From positions 1 to 42,711 of the forward strand of contig JAOAHO010000022.1 in the NCBI GenBank assembly GCA_026415195.1: DNA of 42,711 nt, given 5' to 3'. Of the stretch, positions 1 to 7,512 are shown one piece after another (positions within the stretch are counted from its first letter, which is position 1; every line of letters starts with the position of its first letter). Made by a program: the position numbers and the translations under genes. Below the pieces are notes generated by a model. It saw nothing but the letters and a program-made list of their open reading frames with translations. It had not been told where the DNA came from and searched no databases. This DNA is from Bacteroidia bacterium. Lineage in GTDB: Bacteria; Bacteroidota; Bacteroidia; B-17B0; Aurantibacillaceae.

Positions 1-18
1 GTACCATCATAATCTATA

Positions 19-48
19 TAATAAAAATATTTTTGTATATTTTTATTA
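19..48. other. AT-only inverted repeat (weak hairpin)
   Basis: Two perfectly complementary 12-base arms (19-30 and 37-48) flank a 6-base loop. The arms are entirely A/T. It lies just downstream of the stop codon of the minus-strand gene ending at 80 and could help end that transcript, but there is no GC core and no clear T-run on the minus-strand side, so the terminator role is only a guess. Confidence 0.3.
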
Positions 49-79
49 ACAACTTAATTTTGCAACAATCTCAATATGA

Positions 80-1186
80 TTATTCCGCCATGATTTTTCC
101 GTTTTGGAATTTATAATTTACTCCATTAATAGTTAACGTCTTATTTTTAATGTAAGCATTCAAATCATAAATATCTTCTTCAATGGTGTGTATGGAACCT
201 TTGGTTTTATATGCAATATTGAGATAATCCGGATTGATTTCCATACCATACGAAACGCCGCACAAGATTACCCTTACGGGCTTTTTCATACGCGGGAGTA
301 GTTGTATGTCGCGTGCTTTGGCCCAATTGTCGGCAATTAAAATGAATTCTTCTGCCTTGGGAAATCTTTTTTGGGCCATCAAAAGGGCTTCTAAAACATT
401 TTCCGGATAGTCACCCCCATTTCCGTTATTTATGACGATTTTCATGGTACGGATGAGATCTTCCGTTTTTCTGGCAACACACATATAAATGCCGCCCGTC
501 ACTCCGATTTTTTTATACTCATCTTTTTTCTTGTCTCCGTCATTAAAAAATATGAAATAGTAGGTAGCAGTATCACGGGCAAATTGTAATTGCATCCAGG
601 TATTCACTTGTCGGGCATAGGGATACATGCTGGCCGTAAGATCCATAACCACATAGCGTCTTTTGTTTGAAGGATTTCTCCGTAAAATATGAAAAATGGA
701 AGTCGCACCCGTATCGGGTTCCAAATTGTCAATCAATTTTTCGTCTCCCTTAAAACCACGGCTTTCATATAAAAACTTCCCATTCTTGTCATAAACTTTA
801 TACATTCCATCCAAATAACCTTTTCTGAAATACCCTTCAGCTTTAATGTTTCCGTTTTCGTAATATTCAATTTCCCACCCTTCCTTAACCCCGCTTTTAT
901 AGTTTTCTACCAATAACTTATTACAATTTTTATCGTAATGAATTACCGGACCATCTAACAATCCTTTATTGTAATACTTTTCGATCATGGGGCAGCGTCT
1001 GGCATGATCGTACCAAAAAGTTTCGATTCCGTGTTTTTTTCCTTGCTTATACAAGACCTCCGATTTTAATTTTCCGTCCGGGTAATATTCTCTGTGGATG
1101 GAATCCGAATTAGGAATTAATTTCAAATATTTTGAATTCGTATTCATATAAGATATATCTGATTGGGCCTTTAACCAAGGCATCAT
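80..1186 (-). CDS. YwqK/MORN-repeat protein with C-terminal von Willebrand A-like domain
   Basis: Protein of 368 aa from the first ATG. Residues about 30-150 hold four to five repeats of the MORN/YwqK type (G-x-L-K-S-E, K-x-G-x-K-H-G, Y-x-N-G pattern). Residues about 175-345 look like a von Willebrand A domain: a beta strand ending in a D182-x-T184-x-S186 MIDAS-like motif, a G-G-D-Y-P-E-N segment typical of the family, and a later strand ending in ADN. Such domains bind a metal ion and mediate protein contacts; the partner here is unknown. The frame stays open for 18 codons upstream of the ATG and encodes a signal-peptide-like stretch (lysine, then IIIISLCL, then LKA-Q), but holds no ATG, GTG or TTG, so the true start is uncertain. 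The protein is probably exported. It is transcribed divergently from pheS. Confidence 0.7.
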   Translation of the reverse strand: MMPWLKAQSDISYMNTNSKYLKLIPNSDSIHREYYPDGKLKSEVLYKQGKKHGIETFWYDHARRCPMIEKYYNKGLLDGPVIHYDKNCNKLLVENYKSGVKEGWEIEYYENGNIKAEGYFRKGYLDGMYKVYDKNGKFLYESRGFKGDEKLIDNLEPDTGATSIFHILRRNPSNKRRYVVMDLTASMYPYARQVNTWMQLQFARDTATYYFIFFNDGDKKKDEYKKIGVTGGIYMCVARKTEDLIRTMKIVINNGNGGDYPENVLEALLMAQKRFPKAEEFILIADNWAKARDIQLLPRMKKPVRVILCGVSYGMEINPDYLNIAYKTKGSIHTIEEDIYDLNAYIKNKTLTINGVNYKFQNGKIMAE

Positions 1187-1225
1187 CCAATAACGAAGGC
1201 AGAGTGATATAATGATTATTGCGGT

Positions 1226-1253
1226 TTTGATAACTTTAAATTACATAATTTTG
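1226..1253 (+). promoter_or_regulatory. Candidate Bacteroidota-type promoter for pheS
   Basis: TAATTTTG at 1246-1253 matches the TAnnTTTG -7 consensus exactly. A TTTG at 1226-1229 could serve as the -33 element, but the 16-base spacer is shorter than the usual 19-21. The box sits 14 bases before the pheS ATG. Confidence 0.4.
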
Positions 1254-1267
1254 AGAAAACCTATTCC

Positions 1268-2296
1268 ATGCTTGACCGAATTGAGCAATACAAAGAAGAA
1301 TTGATTAACGCAAAGGCAACCAACGAAAAAGAAGCGGAAGAATTGCGCATCCGATGGTTGGGTAAAAAAGGGATTATCCAGGAATTGATGGAACAATTCC
1401 GGTTGCTGGAAGGAAATGAAAAAAAAACCGTCGGCAAACCCCTGAATGAGCTGAAACAACTGGCTGAACAAAAAATTCAGGAAATAAAAAAAACTTTCTC
1501 GGCCCGTTCCGAATTTTCCCTGAAAGAAGATCCCACCCTGCCTCCCTATCCTTTTTTTGAAAGCGGTGGTTTGCATCCGCTCACCCTTGTGAGGAAAAAA
1601 ATTACCTGGATTTTCACCACCATGGGTTACAGTATCAGCGAAGGCCCGGAAATTGAAGATGACTGGCACAACTTTACAGCACTGAATACACCCGAAGACC
1701 ACCCTGCACGCGATATGCAGGATACGTTTTACATTACATTAAATCCCTTGCGTCTTCTTCGTACGCAAACCTCAAGCGTACAGGTTCATGTAATGGAAAA
1801 CGGCAAACTGCCCATTCGCACCATTTCTCCGGGCAGAGTTTATCGGAACGAAACCGTCAGCGCCAGAGCACATTTTCAATTCCATCAGGTTGAAGGCCTG
1901 GTTATCGACAAGGGAATTTCTTTTGCCGACCTGAAGCTTACCTTGCAACACTTTGCTACCGGCTTCTTCGGCCCCGATACCAAAATCAGGATGCGCCCCA
2001 GCTATTTTCCTTTCACTGAACCCAGCGCGGAAGTGGATGTGAGTTGTAGTTTGTGCGGCGGAAAAGGTTGCCATGTATGCAAGCATACCGGGTGGGTGGA
2101 AATTATGGGTTGCGGAATGGTGGACCCTGCCGTACTGGAAAATTGTAAAATCAATCCCGCTCAATACAGCGGATTTGCCTTCGGCATGGGCATTGAGCGG
2201 CTAGCCATGCTGAAATACCAAATCCCTGACTTACGCCTCTTCTTCGAAAACGATATTCGATTCCTGAAAAACTTTAAACTCGAAACGGCACTCTGA
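1268..2296 (+). CDS. pheS: Phenylalanine--tRNA ligase alpha subunit
   Basis: Cytosolic class II aminoacyl-tRNA synthetase subunit that, with PheT, charges tRNA-Phe. The 342-aa length is normal. The N-terminal 85 residues form the charged helical arm that contacts tRNA (IRWLGKKG is characteristic). The catalytic core follows, with motif 2 around GRVYRNETVSARAHFQFHQ and motif 3 in FGMGIERLAMLKY near the C-terminus. The cysteine-rich CSLCGGKGCHVCKHTGW insert is typical of bacterial PheS. pheT is not adjacent. The start ATG is the first in frame after the divergent promoter region, and the next gene begins three bases after the stop, so the two are probably cotranscribed. Confidence 0.97.
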   Translation: MLDRIEQYKEELINAKATNEKEAEELRIRWLGKKGIIQELMEQFRLLEGNEKKTVGKPLNELKQLAEQKIQEIKKTFSARSEFSLKEDPTLPPYPFFESGGLHPLTLVRKKITWIFTTMGYSISEGPEIEDDWHNFTALNTPEDHPARDMQDTFYITLNPLRLLRTQTSSVQVHVMENGKLPIRTISPGRVYRNETVSARAHFQFHQVEGLVIDKGISFADLKLTLQHFATGFFGPDTKIRMRPSYFPFTEPSAEVDVSCSLCGGKGCHVCKHTGWVEIMGCGMVDPAVLENCKINPAQYSGFAFGMGIERLAMLKYQIPDLRLFFENDIRFLKNFKLETAL

Positions 2297-2299
2297 GAA

Positions 2300-2617
2300 A
2301 TGTCCAACAAAAGAAAAAAAGAGCTCCTTTCGTGGCTTGAACAAAATCCAAAAGATCCTTTTGTTCTTTATGCCATTGGAATGGAATGCCTTTCGGAAAA
2401 AAATGCTGATGAAGCAAAACATTATTTTTTAAAAGTATTGGAAATTGAACCCTCACACACCGATGCATTGTTTCGGCTTGGCCAGTTGTACATGGATCTT
2501 GGTATGGAACAGGAAGCCCTGGAATGGTTTGAAAAAGCAAAGCAAACGGCAACCCAAAACAACAAAATAAAATCAGCAAAAGAAATTCAAACATACATTG
2601 AAATGTTAAAATCGTAA
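2300..2617 (+). CDS. Small tetratricopeptide-repeat protein
   Basis: A 105-aa soluble protein made almost entirely of TPR helices. Two good repeats are visible: residues about 18-51 (A-I-G-M-E-C-L ... A-K-H-Y-F-L-K-V-L-E-I-E-P) and 52-87 (A-L-F-R-L-G-Q-L-Y ... A-L-E-W-F-E-K-A). TPRs act as protein-binding scaffolds; the partner cannot be read from the sequence. There is no signal peptide or membrane segment. It sits 3 bases after pheS and 11 bases before pepT, consistent with one operon. Small one-domain TPR proteins next to pheS may be common in this phylum, but I cannot verify that here. Confidence 0.85.
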   Translation: MSNKRKKELLSWLEQNPKDPFVLYAIGMECLSEKNADEAKHYFLKVLEIEPSHTDALFRLGQLYMDLGMEQEALEWFEKAKQTATQNNKIKSAKEIQTYIEMLKS

Positions 2618-2628
2618 TCCAAAAATAT

Positions 2629-3879
2629 ATGGATGCATTAAAATCATATGCCTTCACTGTTTTGGAACGCTTTCTGAAATATGTCAGAATCGATACCCAA
2701 TCCGACCCGAATTCCCCTACATGCCCAAGCACCGAAAAACAAAAAAACCTCGGAAAGTTGCTGGTGGAGGAACTGCATCAAATGGGCTTAAAAGATGCGG
2801 AATTGGATGAATTCGGATATGTTTATGCTACCATTCCTGCCAACACCAATAAATCCAATGTGCCGGTGCTTTGCTTTTGTGCCCACATGGACACTTCCCC
2901 TGATTGCAGCGGGATGAACGTAAAACCTTTGGTACACAAAAATTATGACGGAATGCCTATTGTTTTGCCCACTAACGGAGTAGTGATCTCACCCGACGAA
3001 CATCCGGAACTGAAAAACCAAATTGGTAATGATATTGTAACTGCCGATGGCTCCACTCTCTTAGGCGCCGACAATAAAGCCGGTGTGGCGGAAATCATGG
3101 ATGCGGCACATTTTCTGATGAAGCATCCTGAAATCAAGCACGGCAAAATTCGAATCCTTTTTACTCCCGATGAAGAAATCGGAAGAGGAGTAGATAAAGT
3201 GGATTTAAAAAAGTTAGGGGCAGATGTGGGATACACCATAGATGGCGAAACCCTGGGGCACTTTGAAAACGAAACTTTCAGTGCCGATGCCGTTACTGTT
3301 ACGATTAAGGGATTTCCTACTCATCCGGGATTTGCCAAAGGTAAAATGCAACACGCCATCAAGGCCGCAGCTGAAATTATTCAATTGCTACCAAAAGAAT
3401 TTTCACCCGAACACACCGAAAAAAAAGAACCTTTCATTCATCCCACTTCCATTAACGGCGGGCTTGAAGAAGTGAAGATGCAATTTATCATCAGGGCTTT
3501 CGAAACACCCAAACTCTATGAACTGGAAGAATTACTGCGAAGCATTGTAGTTAAAGTATTGGCAAAGTATCCCAAATGTTCCTATTCATTCGAGGTTAAA
3601 GAACAATACCGGAACATGAAAGAAATTCTGGAACAATATCCGAAAATAACCGAATATGCCCTGAAAGCTATAGAAAGAGCTGGCATTAAGCCTGTGGTTT
3701 CTTCCATCCGTGGTGGAACCGATGGTTCCCGTCTCACCTTCATGGGACTGCCTTGCCCTAACTTATTCGCGGGCGAACATGCTTTTCACAGCACACAGGA
3801 ATGGGTAAGCGTTCAGGATATGCAAAAGGCCGTAGAAACTATCATTCACCTGTGCTGTATTTGGGAAGAAAATGCATGA
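2629..3879 (+). CDS. pepT: Peptidase T (aminotripeptidase), M20 family
   Basis: Cytosolic dizinc aminopeptidase that removes the N-terminal residue of tripeptides. The 416-aa length fits the family. Metal-site and catalytic motifs are all present: H86-x-D88 in CAHMDTSPD, the bridging aspartate D148 in GADNKAG, the Glu pair E182-E183 in TPDEEIGRG, the DGE segment that follows, and the C-terminal RGGTDGS and AGEHAFHS motifs that distinguish PepT from other M20 enzymes. The lid domain lies at about residues 210-320. The stop codon overlaps the start of the next gene by 8 bases, which suggests translational coupling. Confidence 0.95.
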   Translation: MDALKSYAFTVLERFLKYVRIDTQSDPNSPTCPSTEKQKNLGKLLVEELHQMGLKDAELDEFGYVYATIPANTNKSNVPVLCFCAHMDTSPDCSGMNVKPLVHKNYDGMPIVLPTNGVVISPDEHPELKNQIGNDIVTADGSTLLGADNKAGVAEIMDAAHFLMKHPEIKHGKIRILFTPDEEIGRGVDKVDLKKLGADVGYTIDGETLGHFENETFSADAVTVTIKGFPTHPGFAKGKMQHAIKAAAEIIQLLPKEFSPEHTEKKEPFIHPTSINGGLEEVKMQFIIRAFETPKLYELEELLRSIVVKVLAKYPKCSYSFEVKEQYRNMKEILEQYPKITEYALKAIERAGIKPVVSSIRGGTDGSRLTFMGLPCPNLFAGEHAFHSTQEWVSVQDMQKAVETIIHLCCIWEENA

Positions 3880-4756
3880 AATTATCGTTCCCATCCGAAC
3901 CTATGCTTTTCCAAAAATAAAACTTGATATCCTTCACCTGAATGAAATCCATCCTGTTACCGGAGGAAACAAAATTTTTAAGCTCCGGTATTTCTTAATA
4001 AAGTACGCCAAAGAAAATTTCAGCGGGATTGTAAGTTTAGGCGGCCCTCAATCCAATCACCTGGCGGCTTTAGGGACAGTTTGTCATGAAAAACAAATCC
4101 CTTGCCTTTTTATAATTCGCGGGGAAGAGTATGGCGTAAAAAATTTTGCATTGAAATCCTTGTTTTCGGAAAGCCCGTGGATAAGGTTTTATTTTGCTTC
4201 AAGAACGGATTTCAGGAATTTATATTTGGGCAAATTAAGCCCGTTTGATATGTTGAATATCCCGCACGACTATCTGTATGTACCTATGGGCGGTGATACC
4301 GAGGAGGGCGAACGGGGTGCATCAGAAATCATGAATCATGTGCCGGATAACTATGATGTGGTATTCTGTGCAGTTGGCAGCGGAACTACCTTCAGGGGGG
4401 TGTGTACGGGAAAAAGCAGATACCAAAAAATCATAGGAATCAACTGCATCAAACACAATCAATACATTAAAGGAAAATATTCATTAAAAGATAAAAATGA
4501 ATTAAGTTTTGAAATTTTCCATAAAAAAGAAAATGATTTTATTTTATGCGGGTATGAGTTTGGCGGTCCAGGAAAAATTCCTCAGGAACTTCTTTTACAC
4601 AAAAGAGATACGGAGATATCCCTTGGCCTTTACACCGATGTAGTTTATAATGCCAAATGTATCTATGCCATCACGGAACATTTATTCATGTACTTACAAA
4701 ATCATAAGGTTCTATATGTTCACAGCGGAGGAATGTGGAACGAAAACAAATATTAA
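3872..4756 (+). CDS. PLP-dependent ACC deaminase / D-cysteine desulfhydrase-like protein
   Basis: Fold-type II PLP enzyme of 294 aa. The signature GGNKIFKLRY near the N-terminus places the probable Schiff-base lysine at K34 (equivalent to K51 of ACC deaminases), followed by SLGGPQSNHLAAL and a glycine-rich phosphate loop, VGSGTTFRG, at about 172-180. The C-terminal VLYVHSGGMW matches the family end (HTGG). Members deaminate 1-aminocyclopropane-1-carboxylate or desulfhydrate D-cysteine; substrate cannot be assigned. It is shorter than typical members (about 320-340 aa), mainly through a reduced N-terminus. It overlaps pepT by 8 bases and ends 36 bases before a convergent gene. Confidence 0.8.
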   Translation: MHEIIVPIRTYAFPKIKLDILHLNEIHPVTGGNKIFKLRYFLIKYAKENFSGIVSLGGPQSNHLAALGTVCHEKQIPCLFIIRGEEYGVKNFALKSLFSESPWIRFYFASRTDFRNLYLGKLSPFDMLNIPHDYLYVPMGGDTEEGERGASEIMNHVPDNYDVVFCAVGSGTTFRGVCTGKSRYQKIIGINCIKHNQYIKGKYSLKDKNELSFEIFHKKENDFILCGYEFGGPGKIPQELLLHKRDTEISLGLYTDVVYNAKCIYAITEHLFMYLQNHKVLYVHSGGMWNENKY

Positions 4757-4792
4757 TCTCAGCGTGGCCAGCTTTTCAGGATCGCGATGAAC

Positions 4793-5530
4793 TTACGGAT
4801 GTCGTAAAGGTAATTCTTCTTCCGGCTGATGTCCGGAAGGAATCAGATTCCCCTCATTTGAAGCCGGAGGCAGTATTTCAGCCTGCTCGGTGATCTTTCT
4901 TTTTCTTTTTTTCCTTTTATTCTTTTTGTCTTTTGATAAATCGGAAAAGTTTGTGCTGTCATTAGTTACAGTAATCATGGGTTCTTTCTTATTTGAAAAA
5001 TGACTTTCCTCGGCTCCCGGCTTATTGGTGGTATCGTAGCCGACAATATTGCCTGAATTTGAATTTATGGACTGGGAAGATACTGGCGTGGAATGTGTCA
5101 AAGCTATATGATGTTTGGACCGGGCCGTATCGTTATTTAAATAAGCCCCGGTAACTTCCGGTTTAACCCTGATGGTATCAACCAAAGGTTGAACCCTTTC
5201 ATTTATCGGTATAGGTGAAGGAGCCTTATGGTTTGATGGTACTTTTCTTACCAGCGGCTTGGCCTCCGATTTCTCGGATTTACCGGTAAAACCATGAAAA
5301 AAAACAAAATAAAAGAACAATAAAGAAAAAACCGCCACAATGATCCCGTTCAAATAAACTTTACTGATTTGAATAACAGGAAGTTTGATATTTGAATTCC
5401 ACGATTTTCTGGGAACTTTGTGAATTTTAAAAAAATGATCCATGGCTTTTTCCGGAGAGGGAAGCGGGGTGGAATCCAAAACCGCTTTCAGCAGAACCGG
5501 GCTTATTTCATATTTGAATGCTCTTGCCAT
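4793..5530 (-). CDS. Single-pass membrane protein paired with a sigma-like factor
   Basis: A 245-aa protein with no recognisable enzyme domain. Residues 1-57 are predicted cytosolic, 58-80 form one hydrophobic membrane helix (GIIVAVFSLLFFYFVFF), and the remaining 165 residues are low-complexity, rich in Ser, Thr, Pro and Asn, with a strongly basic Lys/Arg stretch at about 200-212. The gene overlaps the upstream sigma-like gene by 23 bases, so they are surely cotranscribed. The topology (short cytosolic part, one helix, extracytoplasmic tail) resembles anti-sigma factors of this phylum, but no zinc-binding anti-sigma motif is visible. An anti-sigma role is inferred from context only. Confidence 0.7.
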   Translation of the reverse strand: MARAFKYEISPVLLKAVLDSTPLPSPEKAMDHFFKIHKVPRKSWNSNIKLPVIQISKVYLNGIIVAVFSLLFFYFVFFHGFTGKSEKSEAKPLVRKVPSNHKAPSPIPINERVQPLVDTIRVKPEVTGAYLNNDTARSKHHIALTHSTPVSSQSINSNSGNIVGYDTTNKPGAEESHFSNKKEPMITVTNDSTNFSDLSKDKKNKRKKRKRKITEQAEILPPASNEGNLIPSGHQPEEELPLRHP

Positions 5531-6086
5531 GATTCATTTGTCGGAGTTGTTTTTCAATGCTCTTCTGAAGTTCATATTTTGCTTTTTCCAGGTTCATTTT
5601 TACCGTGGGCAGACCAACCTCCAATAAAACTGCTATTTCCTCGGGAGTATATCCGTCAATCTCATGTAAATTGAAAGTCAGCCGCTTTGGTGGGCTGAGT
5701 TCCGAAAGGGCTTTATATAAGCATTCCGGCGTTAAGGAATTATAATCGATTAACTCGTAATTTTCAAACAGGGTATGGCTTTCAGGATGTAATTTATCAG
5801 GGTATACCGTCGACGCAATAAAATATTCGGATTTATAACTTTTAATTTCCTCTACTATTACTTCAATAACCGAATGCCTGAAATCGTTCGGTTTGTTTGA
5901 GTGGTTTGCCTTGTTGGTAAAACGATGTAATGCTGCCTCAAACACTTCGGCCGATTTTTCCTCCGCATTAAAATTTTTGGGTGAGTAATATCTCAATATT
6001 GCCCTGTAAATAAACGGATACCATTCAAGAAATAATTCACTGAGGTATTCTTTGCTTCCGGCCAATATTTTCGATATATCTGCCAC
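5508..6086 (-). CDS. ECF-like RNA polymerase sigma factor (divergent)
   Basis: A 192-aa protein. Residues about 14-60 align by pattern with sigma region 2 (YPFIYRAILRYYSPKNFNAEEKSAEVFEAALHRF), though the usual acidic AED-x-x-Q motif is degenerate. Residues about 126-175 form a convincing region 4 helix-turn-helix (ALSELSPPKRLTFNLHEIDGY, then TPEEIAVLLEVGLPTVKMNL and A-K-Y-E-L). The start is GTG at 6084-6086; an in-frame TAA lies four codons upstream, so no earlier start is possible. It overlaps the membrane-protein gene downstream. It is transcribed divergently from nrdB across a 246-base AT-rich gap. The weak region 2 means it may be a sigma-like regulator rather than a fully active sigma. 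Confidence 0.78.
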   Translation of the reverse strand: MADISKILAGSKEYLSELFLEWYPFIYRAILRYYSPKNFNAEEKSAEVFEAALHRFTNKANHSNKPNDFRHSVIEVIVEEIKSYKSEYFIASTVYPDKLHPESHTLFENYELIDYNSLTPECLYKALSELSPPKRLTFNLHEIDGYTPEEIAVLLEVGLPTVKMNLEKAKYELQKSIEKQLRQMNHGKSIQI

Positions 6087-6265
6087 TATTTTTTTTTACG
6101 TTTTTTTTTATGTTAAGTTTCCTTTAATAAAAAATTTATTTTAATTGAAAAGCATTTATCAACACAAAATTGAATTGATTGTTATATTGTTGTTTATCAG
6201 TTAAATAATTTTTTTAAACAGAAAAAAGTTAATCCGTCTTGTGTTAATATTTTATTAAAAGATTG

Positions 6266-6298
6266 TTTTTGTTTTAACTTTCAATTCGTACAAATTTG
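6266..6298 (+). promoter_or_regulatory. Candidate promoter for nrdB
   Basis: TTTTTG at 6266-6271, a 19-base spacer and CAAATTTG at 6291-6298, one mismatch from the TAnnTTTG -7 consensus with ideal spacing. It lies 34 bases before the nrdB ATG in an AT-rich divergent region (6087-6332) where nothing else was recognised. Confidence 0.45.
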
Positions 6299-6332
6299 CA
6301 TTCCATAATAACGATTTTAATTTACATCAGAT

Positions 6333-7316
6333 ATGAGTAAAATAATTGTGGAACCATTGCTCAAAGAGAACCCCGACCGCTTCGTACTTTTTCCCATCCA
6401 ATACACCGATATATGGGAAATGTACAAAAAAGCCGAAGCATCTTTCTGGACTGCAGAAGAAATCGATTTAATTCAGGATTTAAATGACTGGAAGCACAAG
6501 TTAAATAATGACGAGAAGCATTTCATAAAATATGTGCTTGCTTTTTTTGCAGCTTCCGATGGCATTGTGAATGAAAACCTTGCCGTGAATTTCCTCAAAG
6601 AGGTTCAGTTCCCGGAAGCCCGCTGCTTCTATGGCTTTCAGGTAATGATGGAAAACATTCATTCCGAAACATATTCCCTGCTCATTGATACTTACATCGA
6701 CAATCCTGAAGAAAAGCACAAATTGTTTCATGCCATCGAGACTGTTCCGGCCGTTGGCGAAAAAGGCAAATGGGCTTTACGTTGGATTTCACAAGGCAGT
6801 TTTGTAGAACGTCTCATCGCGTTTGCTGCTGTGGAAGGTATCTTCTTTTCCGGTTCATTTTGTTCAATCTTCTGGCTGAAAAAGCGTGGGCTTATGCCGG
6901 GACTCAGTTTCAGCAATGAACTCATCAGCCGCGATGAAGGGCTGCATTGTGACTTTGCCTGCCTCCTTTATACCAAATACATCAAAAATCCCCTGCCTAA
7001 AGAAACCGTTACGGAAATTATTACCAATGCGGTTGAAATTGAAAAGAAATTTGTGGTGGATGCCATCCCAGTCCGCTTAATCGGCATGAATGCCGACAGT
7101 ATGTGTCAATACATTGAATTTGTAGCTGATAGGCTTTTGGTTGCTTTAGGCTGTGACAAGTATTATAATGCTTCCAATCCTTTCGATTTTATGGAAATGA
7201 TTTCCATGCCAGGCAAAACCAACTTTTTCGAAAGAAGGGTAGGCGAATATCAAAAAGCCGGTGTGATGTCAGGGCAAGCTACCAACACCATTTTTACCAC
7301 CGAGGCAGATTTTTAG
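6333..7316 (+). CDS. nrdB: Class Ia ribonucleoside-diphosphate reductase, beta (R2) subunit
   Basis: Small subunit that holds the di-iron tyrosyl radical cofactor used by NrdA to make deoxyribonucleotides. All six metal ligands can be placed: D76 (AASDG), E107 and H110 (MENIHSETY), E168 (FAAVEG), E202 and H205 (SRDEGLH). The radical tyrosine is Y114, four residues after H110, so this is the classical radical type rather than the Phe-containing type. The 327-aa protein closely resembles eukaryotic R2 in motif wording ([22 protein letters not shown]). The C-terminal TTEADF is the tail that docks into NrdA. nrdA follows after 196 bases. Confidence 0.97.
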   Translation: MSKIIVEPLLKENPDRFVLFPIQYTDIWEMYKKAEASFWTAEEIDLIQDLNDWKHKLNNDEKHFIKYVLAFFAASDGIVNENLAVNFLKEVQFPEARCFYGFQVMMENIHSETYSLLIDTYIDNPEEKHKLFHAIETVPAVGEKGKWALRWISQGSFVERLIAFAAVEGIFFSGSFCSIFWLKKRGLMPGLSFSNELISRDEGLHCDFACLLYTKYIKNPLPKETVTEIITNAVEIEKKFVVDAIPVRLIGMNADSMCQYIEFVADRLLVALGCDKYYNASNPFDFMEMISMPGKTNFFERRVGEYQKAGVMSGQATNTIFTTEADF

Positions 7317-7319
7317 TCG

Positions 7320-7382
7320 AATCCTTTGTTTTATCGGATCAAAATGATATTTTGCCGAAATACCATTAATTCGGAAAGGATT
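7320..7382 (+). other. Nested inverted repeats between nrdB and nrdA
   Basis: Outer arms of 8 bases (AATCCTTT at 7320-7327 and AAAGGATT at 7375-7382) enclose an inner hairpin with 5-base arms (CCGAA at 7355-7359, TTCGG at 7370-7374). The right outer arm abuts the inner hairpin. No T-run follows, so this is not a standard terminator; it may stabilise or process the nrdBA transcript. Confidence 0.4.
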
Positions 7383-7425
7383 GTTGGCCTCAAAAACGGA
7401 TTAACTAAAATATGTTAATATAAAA

Positions 7426-7494
7426 ATGAAAGAAGTGATTGAAAAAAATGCTGCAGTAAGTAACTTAAAAATCATTCATAAACCTATTGTCTAA
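7426..7494 (+). CDS. Possible 22-aa ORF between nrdB and nrdA
   Basis: An ATG at 7426 opens a 22-codon frame ending in TAA at 7492-7494, 18 bases before nrdA. The peptide is mixed charged and neutral with no membrane segment. It could be a leader peptide or chance; no homology could be tested. It is listed because the 196-base gap holds no other coding candidate. Confidence 0.2.
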   Translation: MKEVIEKNAAVSNLKIIHKPIV

Positions 7495-7512
7495 CCCTCA
7501 AAAAACAAAAAA

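Noticed and set aside
1241..1702. 153-codon minus-strand ORF opposite pheS
   Set aside because: Phe-rich and without family features; it is the antisense shadow of a clear pheS.
2231..2732. Minus-strand ORFs around the TPR gene and pepT start
   Set aside because: They are antisense to clearly coding TPR and peptidase sequence and have no recognisable domain.
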